Shown: positions 42,801 to 52,861 of the stretch, one piece after another | Layout of the letters: each line of letters begins with the position of its first letter | How positions within the stretch are numbered: position 1 is the stretch's first letter | NCBI RefSeq assembly: GCF_000423045.1 | Contig: NZ_KE383972.1 | Location: 453,670 to 517,669, forward strand | Source: Christiangramia portivictoriae DSM 23547 | GTDB lineage: Bacteria; Bacteroidota; Bacteroidia; Flavobacteriales; Flavobacteriaceae | Direction of reading: 5' to 3' | DNA length: 64,000 nt | Notes under the pieces: generated by a model | Databases searched by the model: none | The model's input: the letters and a program-made list of their open reading frames with translations, nothing else | Told to the model about the DNA's origin: nothing | Position numbers and translations under genes: made by a program

Positions 42801-43679
42801 ATGCGTCCCGAGTACAAAGAGGCAGTTAAGGCATCCTATTTTAGTATTGCGGGAAATGCGCTGTTAGCTATTGCCAAAGCTGTTACAGGATTCTTTGGTA
42901 ATTCTTATGCTTTGATCGCAGATGCCATAGAATCCACTACCGATGTATTTTCATCTTTCCTGGTTCTTTTAGGGATCAGGTACGCCAATAAACCTGCCGA
43001 TGATAATCATCCCTACGGTCATGGAAAGGCAGAACCTCTAATCACTTTTATGGTCGTTGGATTTTTAATTGTTTCAGCTACGATCATCGCCTATGAAAGC
43101 ATTAAAAATATACAAACACCTCATGAAGTTCCTGAGCCCTATACGCTCATCGTCCTGGCGGTGATCATTATTATCAAGGAATTGTCCTACAGGTTCGTTT
43201 CTAAAAAAAGCGATGAGACAGATAGTTCTGTACTCAAAGCAGACGCGTGGCACCACAGAAGCGATGCTATCACATCTTTTATGGCTTTCGTTGGAATAAG
43301 CATCGCCCTGGTGATGGGAGATGGTTATGAAAACGCCGATGACTGGACGGCGCTGTTTGCTTCAGGTTTCATTCTGTTTAATGCCTATTTGATCCTAAGG
43401 CCTGCACTGGGAGAAGTCATGGATGAGCATCGTTATGTGGATATAGAAATGGACATTAGAAGCGTCGCCCTTGGAGTTTCCGGAGTTGTAGAAACAGAGA
43501 AATGTTATGTTCGCAAAACGGGCATGACATACCATATAGATTTACATATTGCGGTTGATGCCAATATTACCGTAAAGGAGGGTCATTACATAGCACACGA
43601 GGTGAAGGACCAAATCCTGGAGAATGTACCACAGGTAGCAGATGTGCTTATTCATGTGGAACCTGACGATGAACTTTAA
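42801..43679 (+). CDS. Cation diffusion facilitator (CDF) metal exporter
   Basis: A 292-residue CDF transporter moving divalent metals out against protons. Six helices are visible; the metal site motifs are ALIADAIESTTDVFSS (H/DxxxD pattern, with Asp and Asp) in helix 2 and DAWHHRSDAITS (HxxxD) in helix 5, as in the FieF-like zinc/iron group, though helix 2 has Asp first. NHPYGHGKAEPL is the usual loop after helix 3. The ~80-residue C-terminal domain is complete (HEVKDQILENVPQVADVLIHVEP). The start at 42801 gives MRPEYKEAVKASYFS and fits the promoter. Confidence 0.9.
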   Translation: MRPEYKEAVKASYFSIAGNALLAIAKAVTGFFGNSYALIADAIESTTDVFSSFLVLLGIRYANKPADDNHPYGHGKAEPLITFMVVGFLIVSATIIAYESIKNIQTPHEVPEPYTLIVLAVIIIIKELSYRFVSKKSDETDSSVLKADAWHHRSDAITSFMAFVGISIALVMGDGYENADDWTALFASGFILFNAYLILRPALGEVMDEHRYVDIEMDIRSVALGVSGVVETEKCYVRKTGMTYHIDLHIAVDANITVKEGHYIAHEVKDQILENVPQVADVLIHVEPDDEL

Positions 43680-43741
43680 GTTAGTTCACAATATTTTGAG
43701 ACTAATTAAGAAAGATTTAGTAGTAAACACGGGGCTTCCGC

Positions 43742-43772
43742 TTTGATGTGGCCAACAATAGACTTACCTTTT
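43742..43772 (+). promoter_or_regulatory. Promoter of the baeRF-like gene
   Basis: TTTG (43742-43745), 19 bases, TACCTTTT (43765-43772), close to the consensus. It lies across the beginning of the open frame that starts at 43743 and so decides for the later ATG at 43794. Confidence 0.55.
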
Positions 43773-43793
43773 CAATACCAAAAAATTAAAGAT

Positions 43794-44948
43794 ATGTCTA
43801 TGATTAATGAACAGGAATTTAAGGAATTAGCAAACTTCAAAAATGACATCTGCGTGTCTATTTTTATTCCAACCCAACGTGGTGGAAAGGAAGTTCTCGA
43901 ACAAAAAAATCTCAAACATTTACATTCACTCTGGACTGAAGCAAGTAAGAAACTTTCAGCTAAGGGAGTTGAAAAAAGCACATTAGATCAAATGTCTGCG
44001 AAGTTCGAAGAACTTCTGGCCGACAAAGATTTCTGGAGACATCAGTCTGATGGACTGGCCGTTTTCGCAACTCCAGAATATTTTAAGACTTTTAGTCTTC
44101 CGGTAAATTTTGAAGCATACACATATATTTCCGAAGAATTTTATGTAAAACCATTAATTCCGGCGATGAATGGCGATGGCAAGTTTCATGTTTTATCCTT
44201 ACAAATAAGCGATGTTCAATTATACGAAGCCAGTAAATATTCTATTACTCCCATCGACATCGATGATCTTACCCCATCTCAACTTGAGGAACGTGTAGGT
44301 TACGATTATAAAGAAAAAGCTTTGCAATTCAGAACGCAGGGAGCTGGAGGAGAAAAAACCCAGTTTCACGGTCACGGAGGCAGCGAGAGAGATGAAAAGG
44401 AAGAGATCAAGCAATTCTTTCGTGCGGTAGATCAGGGATTACAAAATTACCTGAACAAAGAAAAATTACCTTTAATCGTTTACTGCCAGGATTACCTATT
44501 TTCGATCTACAAGGAGGCCAATACCTATAATCATTTGGTCGATGAAGTTGTAGATGGTAATCCAAATGACTCCGATCTCCTGGGAGTACATGAAAAATCC
44601 TTAAAGGTTGCAGAAAAATTTCTGGATGAGGAACGAGATAATAAACTAAATAAGTACAAAGAGCAGAGCCAGACTGAAAATACTTCTTCAGCACCAAGCG
44701 ATATCATGGCGGCAATTTACCAGGGAAGAATTGACACCCTATTTGTTGAAAATAGAGCCGAGATATGGGGAACTTATGACGAAGATCAGATGAAAACAGA
44801 GATCGACGAGGAACAAACCAGCGAAAACATTTCGCTGATGAATCTGGCCGCAAAGAAAACCATAGAGATGGGCGGAAACGTCTATTTGATTCAGGATTAC
44901 CTGATGCCTGAGAAGGAATCCAAAATGAATGCACTTTTCAGGTTTTAA
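43794..44948 (+). CDS. Bacterial archaeo-eukaryotic release factor-like (baeRF) protein
   Basis: A 384-residue protein of the baeRF group (eRF1-like domains in bacteria). The N-terminal region CVSIFIPTQRGGKEVLEQKNLKHL and the middle part FHVLSLQISDVQLYEASKYSI follow the family plan; the C-terminal domain includes DIMAAIYQGRIDTLFVE and ends with EMGGNVYLIQDYLMPEKES, matching the L7Ae/eRF1 C-domain. There is no GGQ motif, but a FHGHGGSERDEKEE loop lies where related proteins carry glycine-rich loops. A role in ribosome rescue or stress is suspected for the family, not shown. The ATG at 43794 is chosen over 43743 because of the promoter position. Confidence 0.75.
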   Translation: MSMINEQEFKELANFKNDICVSIFIPTQRGGKEVLEQKNLKHLHSLWTEASKKLSAKGVEKSTLDQMSAKFEELLADKDFWRHQSDGLAVFATPEYFKTFSLPVNFEAYTYISEEFYVKPLIPAMNGDGKFHVLSLQISDVQLYEASKYSITPIDIDDLTPSQLEERVGYDYKEKALQFRTQGAGGEKTQFHGHGGSERDEKEEIKQFFRAVDQGLQNYLNKEKLPLIVYCQDYLFSIYKEANTYNHLVDEVVDGNPNDSDLLGVHEKSLKVAEKFLDEERDNKLNKYKEQSQTENTSSAPSDIMAAIYQGRIDTLFVENRAEIWGTYDEDQMKTEIDEEQTSENISLMNLAAKKTIEMGGNVYLIQDYLMPEKESKMNALFRF

Positions 44949-44960
44949 GAATCTGTAAAA

Positions 44961-44997
44961 TGAAAGCCCAGATTTATTTCCGGGCTTTTTTATTTTC
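44961..44997 (+). terminator. Terminator of the baeRF-like gene
   Basis: AAAGCCC and GGGCTTT around a 12-base loop, followed by TTTATTTT, 15 bases after the stop codon. Confidence 0.8.
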
Positions 44998-45051
44998 TGT
45001 ACCTGGCAAAAACTGAATTAAACCTTAACTTTATCCAACCAAACCAGAAAA

Positions 45052-45786
45052 ATGGATACAAACTTAGCCGTGCTTATAGACGGGGATAATATCCCTTCAG
45101 CACATATAAAAGAAATGATGGAAGAGATTGCCAAATACGGTAATCCTACGATCAAAAGAATTTACGGGGACTGGACCAAGCCTCATTTAAATAAATGGAA
45201 AAGTGTACTGCTTGAAAATGCCATTCAGCCAATTCAGCAATATGGATATACGCAGGGAAAAAACGCGACAGATTCTGCCATGATCATCGACGCCATGGAT
45301 ATACTTTATTCTAATAAAGTAGACGGCTTTTGCCTGGTTTCGAGTGATTCAGATTTTACCCGTCTTGCTACCCGCCTTCGTGAAGCAAGTATGAAAGTTA
45401 TTGGCATTGGCGAAAAAAAGACACCAGATCCATTTATCGTTGCCTGCGATAAGTTCATCTATATCGAGATCCTGAAAAATAATGCCAAGGACAATGAAAA
45501 CGACAAGGCCAAATCGAAGGAGAATAAAAAACAGAACGTAGACAAGATCACTCCAAAGGTGGTTCGACTTATCTCGCAAACTATTTCTGATGTTGCCGAT
45601 GAGGATGGTTGGGCATTTCTTGGGGATGTGGGTAGTTTGCTTCAGAAAAAGCAGCCAAATTTTGATTCTCGTAATTATGGCTTTCAGAAATTAACACCAA
45701 TGATCGATTCGATCGAAAAGTTTGAAATAGAATCCAGAGAAAATTCCAATTCCCGTTTTAAACTGATCTATGTAAGAAATAAATAA
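45052..45786 (+). CDS. NYN-domain ribonuclease-like protein with C-terminal LOTUS domain
   Basis: A 244-residue protein. Residues 1-140 are an NYN/DUF88 (LabA-like) domain of the PIN fold: the acidic metal site is seen in LIDGDNIPS, the ATDSAMIIDAMD helix and CLVSSDSDFTRLATRLRE. After a charged linker (about 145-165) a LOTUS/OST-HTH domain follows (VVRLISQTISDVADEDGWAFLGDVGSLL ... NYGFQKLTPMIDSIEKFEIE). In eukaryotes NYN and LOTUS domains occur together in RNA-silencing factors; LOTUS binds RNA or helicases. It is probably an RNase acting on structured RNA. The pirin gene starts immediately after. Confidence 0.88.
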   Translation: MDTNLAVLIDGDNIPSAHIKEMMEEIAKYGNPTIKRIYGDWTKPHLNKWKSVLLENAIQPIQQYGYTQGKNATDSAMIIDAMDILYSNKVDGFCLVSSDSDFTRLATRLREASMKVIGIGEKKTPDPFIVACDKFIYIEILKNNAKDNENDKAKSKENKKQNVDKITPKVVRLISQTISDVADEDGWAFLGDVGSLLQKKQPNFDSRNYGFQKLTPMIDSIEKFEIESRENSNSRFKLIYVRNK

Positions 45787-46644
45787 ATGCAAATGCGGAA
45801 TATCAAGAAACTACATAAAGCTGAATACCGTCCCATAGGAGATCTGAAAACCTGGTCTCCAATGCCTACCAGGCAATTGCAGATGCTGGATCCTTTTTTG
45901 TTTCTAAATCATCATGGTCCGCAAACCTATTCGGCAAACAACCAGGGATTGCCGTTTGGCCCGCACCCACATCGAGGTATGGAAACTGTCACCTTTATCA
46001 TGAAAGGAGATATCACCCATAAGGATACCGGAGGTCATGAAAGTGTCATTGAAGCCGGTGGGGTACAATGGATGACTGCTGGAAGCGGACTCCTCCATGC
46101 TGAAGTTTCTTCGGAAGAATTTAAAAACAATGGGGGTGAGCTGGAGGTTCTTCAATTATGGGTAAATCTTCCGCAACGATTGAAATTGATGGAGCCTCAA
46201 TACAAGGGGCTTCAGAAGGACCAGATTTCTATCTGGGAAAATGAAGAAAGATCAATCAAAGCCCAGGTGGTTTCAGGGAATTTTAAAGGAATTCGCGGAG
46301 CGTTTGACACTCCAACTTCTGTTGATCTGGCAGTGGTGGATTTTAACGCAAACACGACCCTGGAACAGGATATTCCCAGGGATGAAACGATCTTTTTTTA
46401 TGTAGTTTCCGGAGAATTGACCGTAAACGAAATTCCGGTACCAGCCCTGCATCTCGCTGAATTTTCCAATAATTCTGAAATTCTGAATATCACTGCTACA
46501 GTAGCAAGCAAATTATTGATTGGTCATGCTAAACCATTTAATGAAAAAGTCGTTTTTGGAGGACCATTTGTCATGAATTCTGAAGAAGAGATTCGACAGG
46601 CTTACGATGACTTTCACTCCGGAAAAATGGGCAGCTGGAAATAA
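45787..46644 (+). CDS. Pirin family protein
   Basis: A 285-residue bicupin of the pirin family. The metal-binding motif reads FGPHPHRGMETVTFIMKGDITHKDTGGHE, giving the expected His/His/His/Glu ligands around residues 58-105, and GGVQWMTAGSGLLHAE is the family signature. The C-terminal cupin (NTTLEQDIPRDETIFFYVVSG) lacks a metal site, as usual. Known pirins act as quercetin dioxygenases or as protein-binding regulators. It starts on the base after the NYN-LOTUS stop; the third codon is a possible start too. Confidence 0.9.
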   Translation: MQMRNIKKLHKAEYRPIGDLKTWSPMPTRQLQMLDPFLFLNHHGPQTYSANNQGLPFGPHPHRGMETVTFIMKGDITHKDTGGHESVIEAGGVQWMTAGSGLLHAEVSSEEFKNNGGELEVLQLWVNLPQRLKLMEPQYKGLQKDQISIWENEERSIKAQVVSGNFKGIRGAFDTPTSVDLAVVDFNANTTLEQDIPRDETIFFYVVSGELTVNEIPVPALHLAEFSNNSEILNITATVASKLLIGHAKPFNEKVVFGGPFVMNSEEEIRQAYDDFHSGKMGSWK

Positions 46645-46671
46645 ATTTTCAAAATTTCACTCTATAGATTT

Positions 46672-48960
46672 CTAACGAATCAGGCTGAAATGACCGGTTA
46701 GATTAACCTTTCCGCCTTGGATCAGGCTAAACCAGTATTCTCCAGCAGGCAGATCGTTATTTTCGAATTTGCCGTTCCAGCTACTATTTTTAGAGTCTAG
46801 AATGGTATATAATTTTCCATACCTGCTGTAAATCTGTATGTAATAGTCTGAGGTTAATCCGTGAACGGTCCATGAATCGTTATAACCATCACCATTTGGA
46901 GTAAAGAAAGGATCATATCCAAAAATGGATATCTCTCTGGAAACAGTTTGGCAACCTTCAGTATCACGAACAAATAAGACGTGATTCCCGGGCGATACAT
47001 CACTAAATACTGAGATCTGCTGAAACTGACTGCTGTCATCAAGCGCGTATTCATAAGACGAATTTCCAGTGACTTCGATCTCTACGCGAATTTCATTACC
47101 CAGATTAGTGATATTTACCTCCCGAATTACAGCTGTTTCTACAGGATTTATCTCGAAATTTCTTGATGCTGTACAGGCATTCTGATGACTCACTTCCACT
47201 TTGTAATTTCCAGGTTCAGAAACATAAATGGACGAGCCAGACTGCGGAATTGGTTCTCCTTCGTAGAACCATTGAAACAAAGCCTCTTCATAAAGACTGG
47301 AATCCAATCCAGATTCAAGTAGCAACAGATCTTTTGAGTCACTGCATATACTTAATTCAATATCATCCGGAAGTTCTATTGCTCCTAATAGCTGGACGGG
47401 TACAATTGCAAAACCGAGACAATTATTATCCTCCAGTAATTTGACATATAACTTATCCTGCGATAATTCAGAAAAAGAGAAGTTTGTCACAATTTCAAAT
47501 TCGTCATTTAACGCATGCTCTGCACTGGAGTAGATCTGGAAATTAGAAGCATTTGTATTCTGATCAATTAAATGAGCGGTTAAGTCGGTGAGTGCTATCT
47601 CAGGATCATTAGATTCTTCGACGGAACATATTTCGAAAGGGGTCAGAGAAATTTCAGCGTTTATCGTAAGTGTGATTTCTGCAATTTCAGAGCAACCAAA
47701 ACCATCATGAACGGTTCCAAAAACTGTTCTCGCTTCAGAAATGAAATATTCGGGATCAGCAATTGGATTTACTGCATTTTCAGCATCGGTCCTACTCATA
47801 AAAAACTCCTCGATCGTTGTTCTCTGGTTAGGATTCAGAATTTGAGACGCACTGTCATGTAAATTGTACTGCGCAGTTTCAGTAGTAGAAAAACCACAGG
47901 CTTCAAGTACGGCCGAATTATAATCAATCTGGGGATAATATTCCACAATTATATTTCCCTGAGCGATACAGCCTTCAGAAGAAGTTATTTGCACGGCATA
48001 CTCGCCAGGTTTATTTATACGTAGCTGACTATTAGTCTCTCCAGGCAGAAAATTACCATTCCTGTACCACGCCACCTGATCTCCGGCAGCTGTAGCTGGT
48101 TCCAAGACAAGAACTTCGCCATAGCAAAGGGCATCGTTGTTCTGAACCAGACGATCTGGTCCAAGATCTGCACTGGATTGAAAGCTTCCGGCTTCCAGGA
48201 ATACTGCAGAATCGTATTTGTCATTGAGATCATCTGCAATTACCAGTTTTACATGATATGTTTCACCAGGTATCACTTCTGCAACCGCATTCAGAACTTT
48301 CGTTTGACCATCAAAGATCGTTTCAGCATTAAAATTGAACCTGTCGAAATATGCTTCATTAACAGCCGGACAATTTTCAGAAATAAATGGATGGACGGTG
48401 GTGTTCAGGATAGGCGTTTGAGTTCCGGGAACCACCGCAAGGTTTTTATACGAGGTTTCATCTGCCTTCCGAATAAAGAATCCAAAAGCATCAGAAAACT
48501 TACAGGTAACCGAATTATCAAACTGGTATTCTTCCGAAGCGAACAAATATCGAAAACTGATACCGGCCACATTGGGTACAAAATCGAACTCTATGATCGT
48601 AGCGTTATAAGAATCTATGCCGAGCTCTGCCTCCAGTTGTGCATCGCCATCCCAGCCGGAATGAAAGTCATTCGCCAGACTTGATGTGGGCTCTGAAATT
48701 GTTTCAAGTTTTCCCGTGCTTAAAACCAATCCATTACTAATTGGAAATCCTGTGCCAGCTGCATCAAAATACCCGAAACTTTTACTGCCATCGGTAAAAT
48801 TTGCTCCGTAAACATTGGTCACCACAACATCTGTAATGCAGTCACTTTGTATGAGTAACTCTTCAATAAGTTCCTGTGCAGTATATCGATCCTGATCGAC
48901 CTGAATGCTCTGAGAGAAACTCAGTGCAGGCAGGAACAATAGCAGGATCAATTTTCTCAT
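46672..48960 (-). CDS. Secreted choice-of-anchor L protein with T9SS type B sorting domain
   Basis: A 762-residue exported protein. Signal peptide MRKLILLLFLPALSFSQ; then a choice-of-anchor L domain (FTDGSKSFGYFDAAGTGFP, IEFDFVPNVAGISFRYLFAS, ASEEYQF), several Ig/PKD-like segments with G-x-Y-x-V-x-V repeats, and at the C-terminus FTPNGDGYNDSWTVHGL, the gliding-motility-associated CHU_C domain. That domain directs secretion by the type IX system and surface attachment. It starts 13 bases after hisIE, so it is read as the ninth gene of the histidine operon. The ligand is unknown; adhesion is the usual guess. Confidence 0.87.
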   Translation of the reverse strand: MRKLILLLFLPALSFSQSIQVDQDRYTAQELIEELLIQSDCITDVVVTNVYGANFTDGSKSFGYFDAAGTGFPISNGLVLSTGKLETISEPTSSLANDFHSGWDGDAQLEAELGIDSYNATIIEFDFVPNVAGISFRYLFASEEYQFDNSVTCKFSDAFGFFIRKADETSYKNLAVVPGTQTPILNTTVHPFISENCPAVNEAYFDRFNFNAETIFDGQTKVLNAVAEVIPGETYHVKLVIADDLNDKYDSAVFLEAGSFQSSADLGPDRLVQNNDALCYGEVLVLEPATAAGDQVAWYRNGNFLPGETNSQLRINKPGEYAVQITSSEGCIAQGNIIVEYYPQIDYNSAVLEACGFSTTETAQYNLHDSASQILNPNQRTTIEEFFMSRTDAENAVNPIADPEYFISEARTVFGTVHDGFGCSEIAEITLTINAEISLTPFEICSVEESNDPEIALTDLTAHLIDQNTNASNFQIYSSAEHALNDEFEIVTNFSFSELSQDKLYVKLLEDNNCLGFAIVPVQLLGAIELPDDIELSICSDSKDLLLLESGLDSSLYEEALFQWFYEGEPIPQSGSSIYVSEPGNYKVEVSHQNACTASRNFEINPVETAVIREVNITNLGNEIRVEIEVTGNSSYEYALDDSSQFQQISVFSDVSPGNHVLFVRDTEGCQTVSREISIFGYDPFFTPNGDGYNDSWTVHGLTSDYYIQIYSRYGKLYTILDSKNSSWNGKFENNDLPAGEYWFSLIQGGKVNLTGHFSLIR

Positions 48961-48973
48961 ACAAGTCTCCAGG

Positions 48974-49603
48974 CTATTTTGAATGTCTTTTTCTAAGAAC
49001 TTTTACAATATCCTCCAGTCCGTAACCTTTGGCTTTTAAAAGGATCATATAATGAAACAACAGATCTGCACTTTCATTTAAAAAGAGGTTTTCGTCATGA
49101 TCCTTGGCTTCAATCACCACTTCCACAGCTTCTTCACCAACTTTCTGGGCGATCTTATTGAGCCCTTTATCAAACAGGGAAACCACATAACTGTTCTCGT
49201 TTTCCTGTCTGTTTTCCTTTGGTGTTTCACTTAGTTTCTTTCTACTGGCAATAATACCTTCCAATTCTGAAAGAAAACCGTATTCTGCTGAGTTTTCCTC
49301 AGCCCAGCAAGTGTCGGTTCCCTTATGGCAAACAGGACCTTCAGGACGAACTTTGATCAATAATGTATCCCTATCGCAATCAAGTTTTATGGAAACCAGG
49401 TTCAGGAAATTACCACTTTCCTCACCTTTGGTCCAGAGTCTCTGCTTGGTTCTGCTGAAAAAAGTCACTTTTTTAGATTCGTTGGTTTTCAGATATGCTT
49501 CCTCATTCATGTATCCAAGCATCAAAACCTTTCCAGTATCCTGATCCTGAATGATCGCCGGGACTAGTCCGTCGTTATTTTTATTAAAATCGATATCCAT
49601 CAT
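48974..49603 (-). CDS. hisI: HisIE, phosphoribosyl-AMP cyclohydrolase/phosphoribosyl-ATP pyrophosphatase
   Basis: A 209-residue bifunctional histidine enzyme for steps 2 and 3. The N-terminal HisI part has GYMNEEAYLKT, LWTKGEESGN and LDCDRDTLLIKV with the zinc/magnesium ligands, plus GTDTCW. The C-terminal HisE part is helical and holds KVGEEAVEVVIEAKDHDE, the pyrophosphatase E-rich motif, and NESADLLFHYMILL. The fusion is normal for Bacteroidota. It is the last biosynthetic gene, two bases after hisF. Confidence 0.95.
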   Translation of the reverse strand: MMDIDFNKNNDGLVPAIIQDQDTGKVLMLGYMNEEAYLKTNESKKVTFFSRTKQRLWTKGEESGNFLNLVSIKLDCDRDTLLIKVRPEGPVCHKGTDTCWAEENSAEYGFLSELEGIIASRKKLSETPKENRQENENSYVVSLFDKGLNKIAQKVGEEAVEVVIEAKDHDENLFLNESADLLFHYMILLKAKGYGLEDIVKVLRKRHSK

Positions 49604-49604
49604 A

Positions 49605-50360
49605 TTATATTCTTACCGGGATTCCGGAGTTTTTAAGACTGTTTTTTAGATCTGAAATTTTAATTTCCTTAAAGTGAAAAACGCTTGCAGCCAAAGCAGC
49701 ATCTGCTTTACCTTTCTTAAAGGTATCTTCAAAGTGCTGAATATTCCCTGCACCTCCAGAGGCGATGATCGGGATATTCAACTCTTCTGAAAGTCTTGCC
49801 AGGGCTTCATTAGCGAATCCATTTTTTGTACCATCATGATCCATGGATGTAAATAGAATCTCACCAGCCCCACGGTTTTCCACTTCCTTTGCCCATTCAA
49901 AAAGATCCAGTTCTGTCGGTACTTTTCCTCCCACCAGATGAACCGACCATTTGCCGTCAATATTTTTAGCATCTATGGCGACCACCACACACTGACTCCC
50001 AAATTTTTCTGATAACTGGTTGATAAGATCAGGATTCTTTACTGCGGAAGAGTTTATGGACACTTTATCTGCACCATTCTTCAGAAGTATGTCTACATCT
50101 TCTACGGAAGAAATTCCGCCACCAACGGTAAATGGAATATTAAGTTGTTCTGCTACGTCAAGAACAAGTTTTGCCAGCGTTCTTCTTTTTTCTTCAGTGG
50201 CTGAAATATCCAGGAATACCAACTCGTCTGCTCCCTTTTCAGCATACGCTGCGGCAAGTTCCACCGGATCACCGGCATCTCGCAGGTCAACAAAATTGAC
50301 GCCCTTTACCGTTCGGCCATTTTTAATATCCAGACATGGAATGATTCTTTTTGTAAGCAC
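49605..50360 (-). CDS. hisF: HisF, imidazole glycerol phosphate synthase cyclase subunit
   Basis: A 251-residue TIM barrel forming imidazole glycerol phosphate and AICAR with ammonia from HisH. Catalytic Asp residues are in [15 protein letters not shown] (D11) and ASIDAKN-type [11 protein letters not shown] (D130 region); the phosphate-binding GGGIS and ASGGAGN loops are present. It lies 47 bases after hisA, the widest gap in the operon. Confidence 0.96.
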   Translation of the reverse strand: MLTKRIIPCLDIKNGRTVKGVNFVDLRDAGDPVELAAAYAEKGADELVFLDISATEEKRRTLAKLVLDVAEQLNIPFTVGGGISSVEDVDILLKNGADKVSINSSAVKNPDLINQLSEKFGSQCVVVAIDAKNIDGKWSVHLVGGKVPTELDLFEWAKEVENRGAGEILFTSMDHDGTKNGFANEALARLSEELNIPIIASGGAGNIQHFEDTFKKGKADAALAASVFHFKEIKISDLKNSLKNSGIPVRI

Positions 50361-50407
50361 AGGATTAAAATTTCAAGGTTTTTGAGTAGCGACTATCAAT
50401 CAATCTA

Positions 50408-51139
50408 CTATTGTTCGTTTTCTAAAATATAATTTTCAAGCTGCTTGAGGCTAATACGATTTTCATAGATCGCCTTTCCAATGATCACACCCTCACAACC
50501 CAGCTCTTTTAACTTCGGGAGTTCATCGAATGCTGATATTCCGCCAGAAGCGATCAGGCCAATATCCTTAGTTTCCTCCAGTATTTCAGTATAAAGTTCG
50601 AAAGAAGGCCCTTCCAGCATCCCATCTTTGCTTATGTCTGTACAGATCACATATTTGATACCTTCAGCTTCAAAATTCTGAATAAAGGGGATCACCTCCT
50701 GTTTGGATTCTTCCAGCCAGCCTGAAACCGCGATTTTCTTATTTCGGGCATCTGCTCCAAGAATGATCTTTTCAGCTCCGTATTTCATGATCCAGGATTT
50801 GAAGATCTCTGGATTCTTTATTGCAATACTGCCGCCGGTAATCTGTTTCGCACCACATTCAAAAGCGATCTCCAGATCTTGGTCTGTTTTGAGTCCGCCC
50901 CCAAAATCCACTTTCAAACCTGTTCTGGAAGCAATCGATTCCAGAATTTTATGATTTACGATGTGGCTCGATTTCGCTCCATCAAGATCGACCAGGTGAA
51001 GATATTGGATACCGTGATCTCCAAAGGACTTGGCTACCTCCAGTGGATCCTCATTATAAATTTTCTTCGTGTCGTAATCTCCTTTGGAGAGCCTTACACA
51101 CTTGCCGTCGATAATATCTATCGCAGGAATTATTCGCAT
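50408..51139 (-). CDS. hisA: HisA, ProFAR isomerase
   Basis: A 243-residue TIM barrel that carries out the Amadori rearrangement of ProFAR. The N-terminal [17 protein letters not shown] has the catalytic Asp 8, DFGGGL and ITGGSIAI bind phosphate, [14 protein letters not shown] carries the second Asp, and ASGGIS closes the site. Start ATG follows hisH by one base. Confidence 0.96.
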   Translation of the reverse strand: MRIIPAIDIIDGKCVRLSKGDYDTKKIYNEDPLEVAKSFGDHGIQYLHLVDLDGAKSSHIVNHKILESIASRTGLKVDFGGGLKTDQDLEIAFECGAKQITGGSIAIKNPEIFKSWIMKYGAEKIILGADARNKKIAVSGWLEESKQEVIPFIQNFEAEGIKYVICTDISKDGMLEGPSFELYTEILEETKDIGLIASGGISAFDELPKLKELGCEGVIIGKAIYENRISLKQLENYILENEQ

Positions 51140-51140
51140 A

Positions 51141-51722
51141 TTATAGGTTCAAAAAGTTCTTTAAAATTTGTTCTCCGGTTTTACTGCTCTTTTCAGGGTG
51201 GAATTGTACGCCATAGAAATTGTCCCTGTTAAGAGCAGTAGAATAATCAACACCATAATTTGTCCTGGCAATTTCATCACTGCATTCGGGAACGTAAAAA
51301 CTATGAACCAGGTAAACATATTCCTCGGCAGAAACATTTTTAAAAAGTTTTCCTTGAAGTTCGGTGATCGTATTCCAGCCTATTTGCGGTACTTTCAGGT
51401 TTCCAAAAAATTTCTTTACTTCCGCATCGAAGATACCCAAACCCCTGGTATTTCCTTCTTCCGAAGATGTACACATCAACTGCATTCCTAGGCAAATTCC
51501 AAGTACCGGTTGCTTCAAATCTGGAATAATCTTGTCTAATCCAGTGGATCGCAGCATTCTCATGGCGCTTCCTGCTTCTCCAACCCCTGGAAAAATAACT
51601 TTATCAGCATTTTGAATTTCTTCCACATTGCTGGATAGAATAGCTTCAAAACCCAGTCTCTGAACAGCAAACTTAATGGACTGTATATTACCTGCCCCGT
51701 AATCGATAATCGCAATTTTCAT
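51141..51722 (-). CDS. hisH: HisH, imidazole glycerol phosphate synthase glutaminase subunit
   Basis: A 193-residue class I glutamine amidotransferase supplying ammonia to HisF. The catalytic Cys lies in [12 protein letters not shown], the His-x-Glu pair in [10 protein letters not shown], and the N-terminal [10 protein letters not shown] is the HisH signature. Its start shares a base with the hisB stop. Confidence 0.96.
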   Translation of the reverse strand: MKIAIIDYGAGNIQSIKFAVQRLGFEAILSSNVEEIQNADKVIFPGVGEAGSAMRMLRSTGLDKIIPDLKQPVLGICLGMQLMCTSSEEGNTRGLGIFDAEVKKFFGNLKVPQIGWNTITELQGKLFKNVSAEEYVYLVHSFYVPECSDEIARTNYGVDYSTALNRDNFYGVQFHPEKSSKTGEQILKNFLNL

Positions 51723-52861
51723 TATAGCATTCCTTTTGTGGATGGAAGGATCATTTTTTCTGTATCTCTTTTAACCGACATTTTAATCGCCTTGGCAAAA
51801 GCTTTAAAAATAGCTTCGATCTTATGATGTTCGTTAGAACCTTCAGCTTTGATATTCAAATTAGCTCTGGCACCATCTGTAAAAGACTTGAAGAAGTGAA
51901 AGAACATTTCCGTAGGCATTTTACCAATCATTTCCCGCTTAAAGTCTGCTTCCCAAACCAGCCAGTTTCTACCGCCAAAATCAATGGCCACCTGGGCAAG
52001 ACAATCGTCCATGGGCAGACAGAAGCCATATCGTTCCATTCCAAGTTTATTACCAAGCGCTTTATGAAAAACTTCTCCAAGCGCGATAGCTGTATCCTCG
52101 ATGGTATGATGTTCATCTACCTCCAGATCACCCTTTACCTTGATCGTAAGATCCATCTGTCCATGCCTGGCTAATTGATCCAGCATATGGTCAAAAAAGT
52201 CGATACCGGTACTAATATCGCTTCTGCCGGTACCATCCAGATTCAGATCGATCTTAATATCTGTTTCATTCGTTTTTCTTTCGATCCCCGCTGTACGATC
52301 CTTAAGTTTTAAAAATTCATAAATTTCCTTCCAGGAAGCCGTTTTTAAAGCGATATTATCATAAACTAGCTCTTTCTTCTTAGAAATTTCATCTGCCGCC
52401 AGTTCTTCATGCGTATCGATAAAGATGCCCTTTCCTCCAAAATTCATGGCAAATTCCATATCTGTTAGCCGGTCCCCGATCATAAATGATTGCTGAAGAT
52501 CATAATTCTGATTATTGAGATATTTTTCTTCCAGAAGTCCGGTATTGGGTTTGCGGGTGTTCGCATTGTCTTTTGCAAATGTGCGGTCGATCAACTGCTC
52601 AGAGAATTCTACTCCTTCGCTCTCAAATGTCCTGATTATAAAATTTTGATAAGGCCAGAAATCTGATTCAGGAAAACTATCGGTTCCAAGTCCATCCTGA
52701 TTGGTGACCATCACCAGTTCATAATCCAGTTCTTTGGCTATTTTATTCAGATAGGTGATCGCTTCAGGATAAAATACCAGTTTGTCGATGCTGTCGATCT
52801 GGTAATCTTCAGGTTCGTGGATAAGAGTTCCATCCCGATCTATAAACAATACTTTTTTCAT
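51722..52861 (-). CDS. hisB: HisB, histidinol-phosphatase/imidazoleglycerol-phosphate dehydratase
   Basis: A 379-residue bifunctional enzyme for steps 6 and 8. The N-terminal HAD phosphatase opens with [17 protein letters not shown] (nucleophile Asp in DxD) and includes [12 protein letters not shown]; the C-terminal dehydratase has [27 protein letters not shown] and [17 protein letters not shown], the two manganese-binding HHxxE motifs. ATG at 52861 is used: it overlaps the hisC stop as ATGA, while the ATG at 52942 would lie 85 bases inside hisC. Confidence 0.95.
   Translation of the reverse strand: MKKVLFIDRDGTLIHEPEDYQIDSIDKLVFYPEAITYLNKIAKELDYELVMVTNQDGLGTDSFPESDFWPYQNFIIRTFESEGVEFSEQLIDRTFAKDNANTRKPNTGLLEEKYLNNQNYDLQQSFMIGDRLTDMEFAMNFGGKGIFIDTHEELAADEISKKKELVYDNIALKTASWKEIYEFLKLKDRTAGIERKTNETDIKIDLNLDGTGRSDISTGIDFFDHMLDQLARHGQMDLTIKVKGDLEVDEHHTIEDTAIALGEVFHKALGNKLGMERYGFCLPMDDCLAQVAIDFGGRNWLVWEADFKREMIGKMPTEMFFHFFKSFTDGARANLNIKAEGSNEHHKIEAIFKAFAKAIKMSVKRDTEKMILPSTKGML

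Noticed and set aside
43743-43793. Earlier start for the baeRF-like gene
   Set aside because: The promoter pair TTTG-19-TACCTTTT lies within it.
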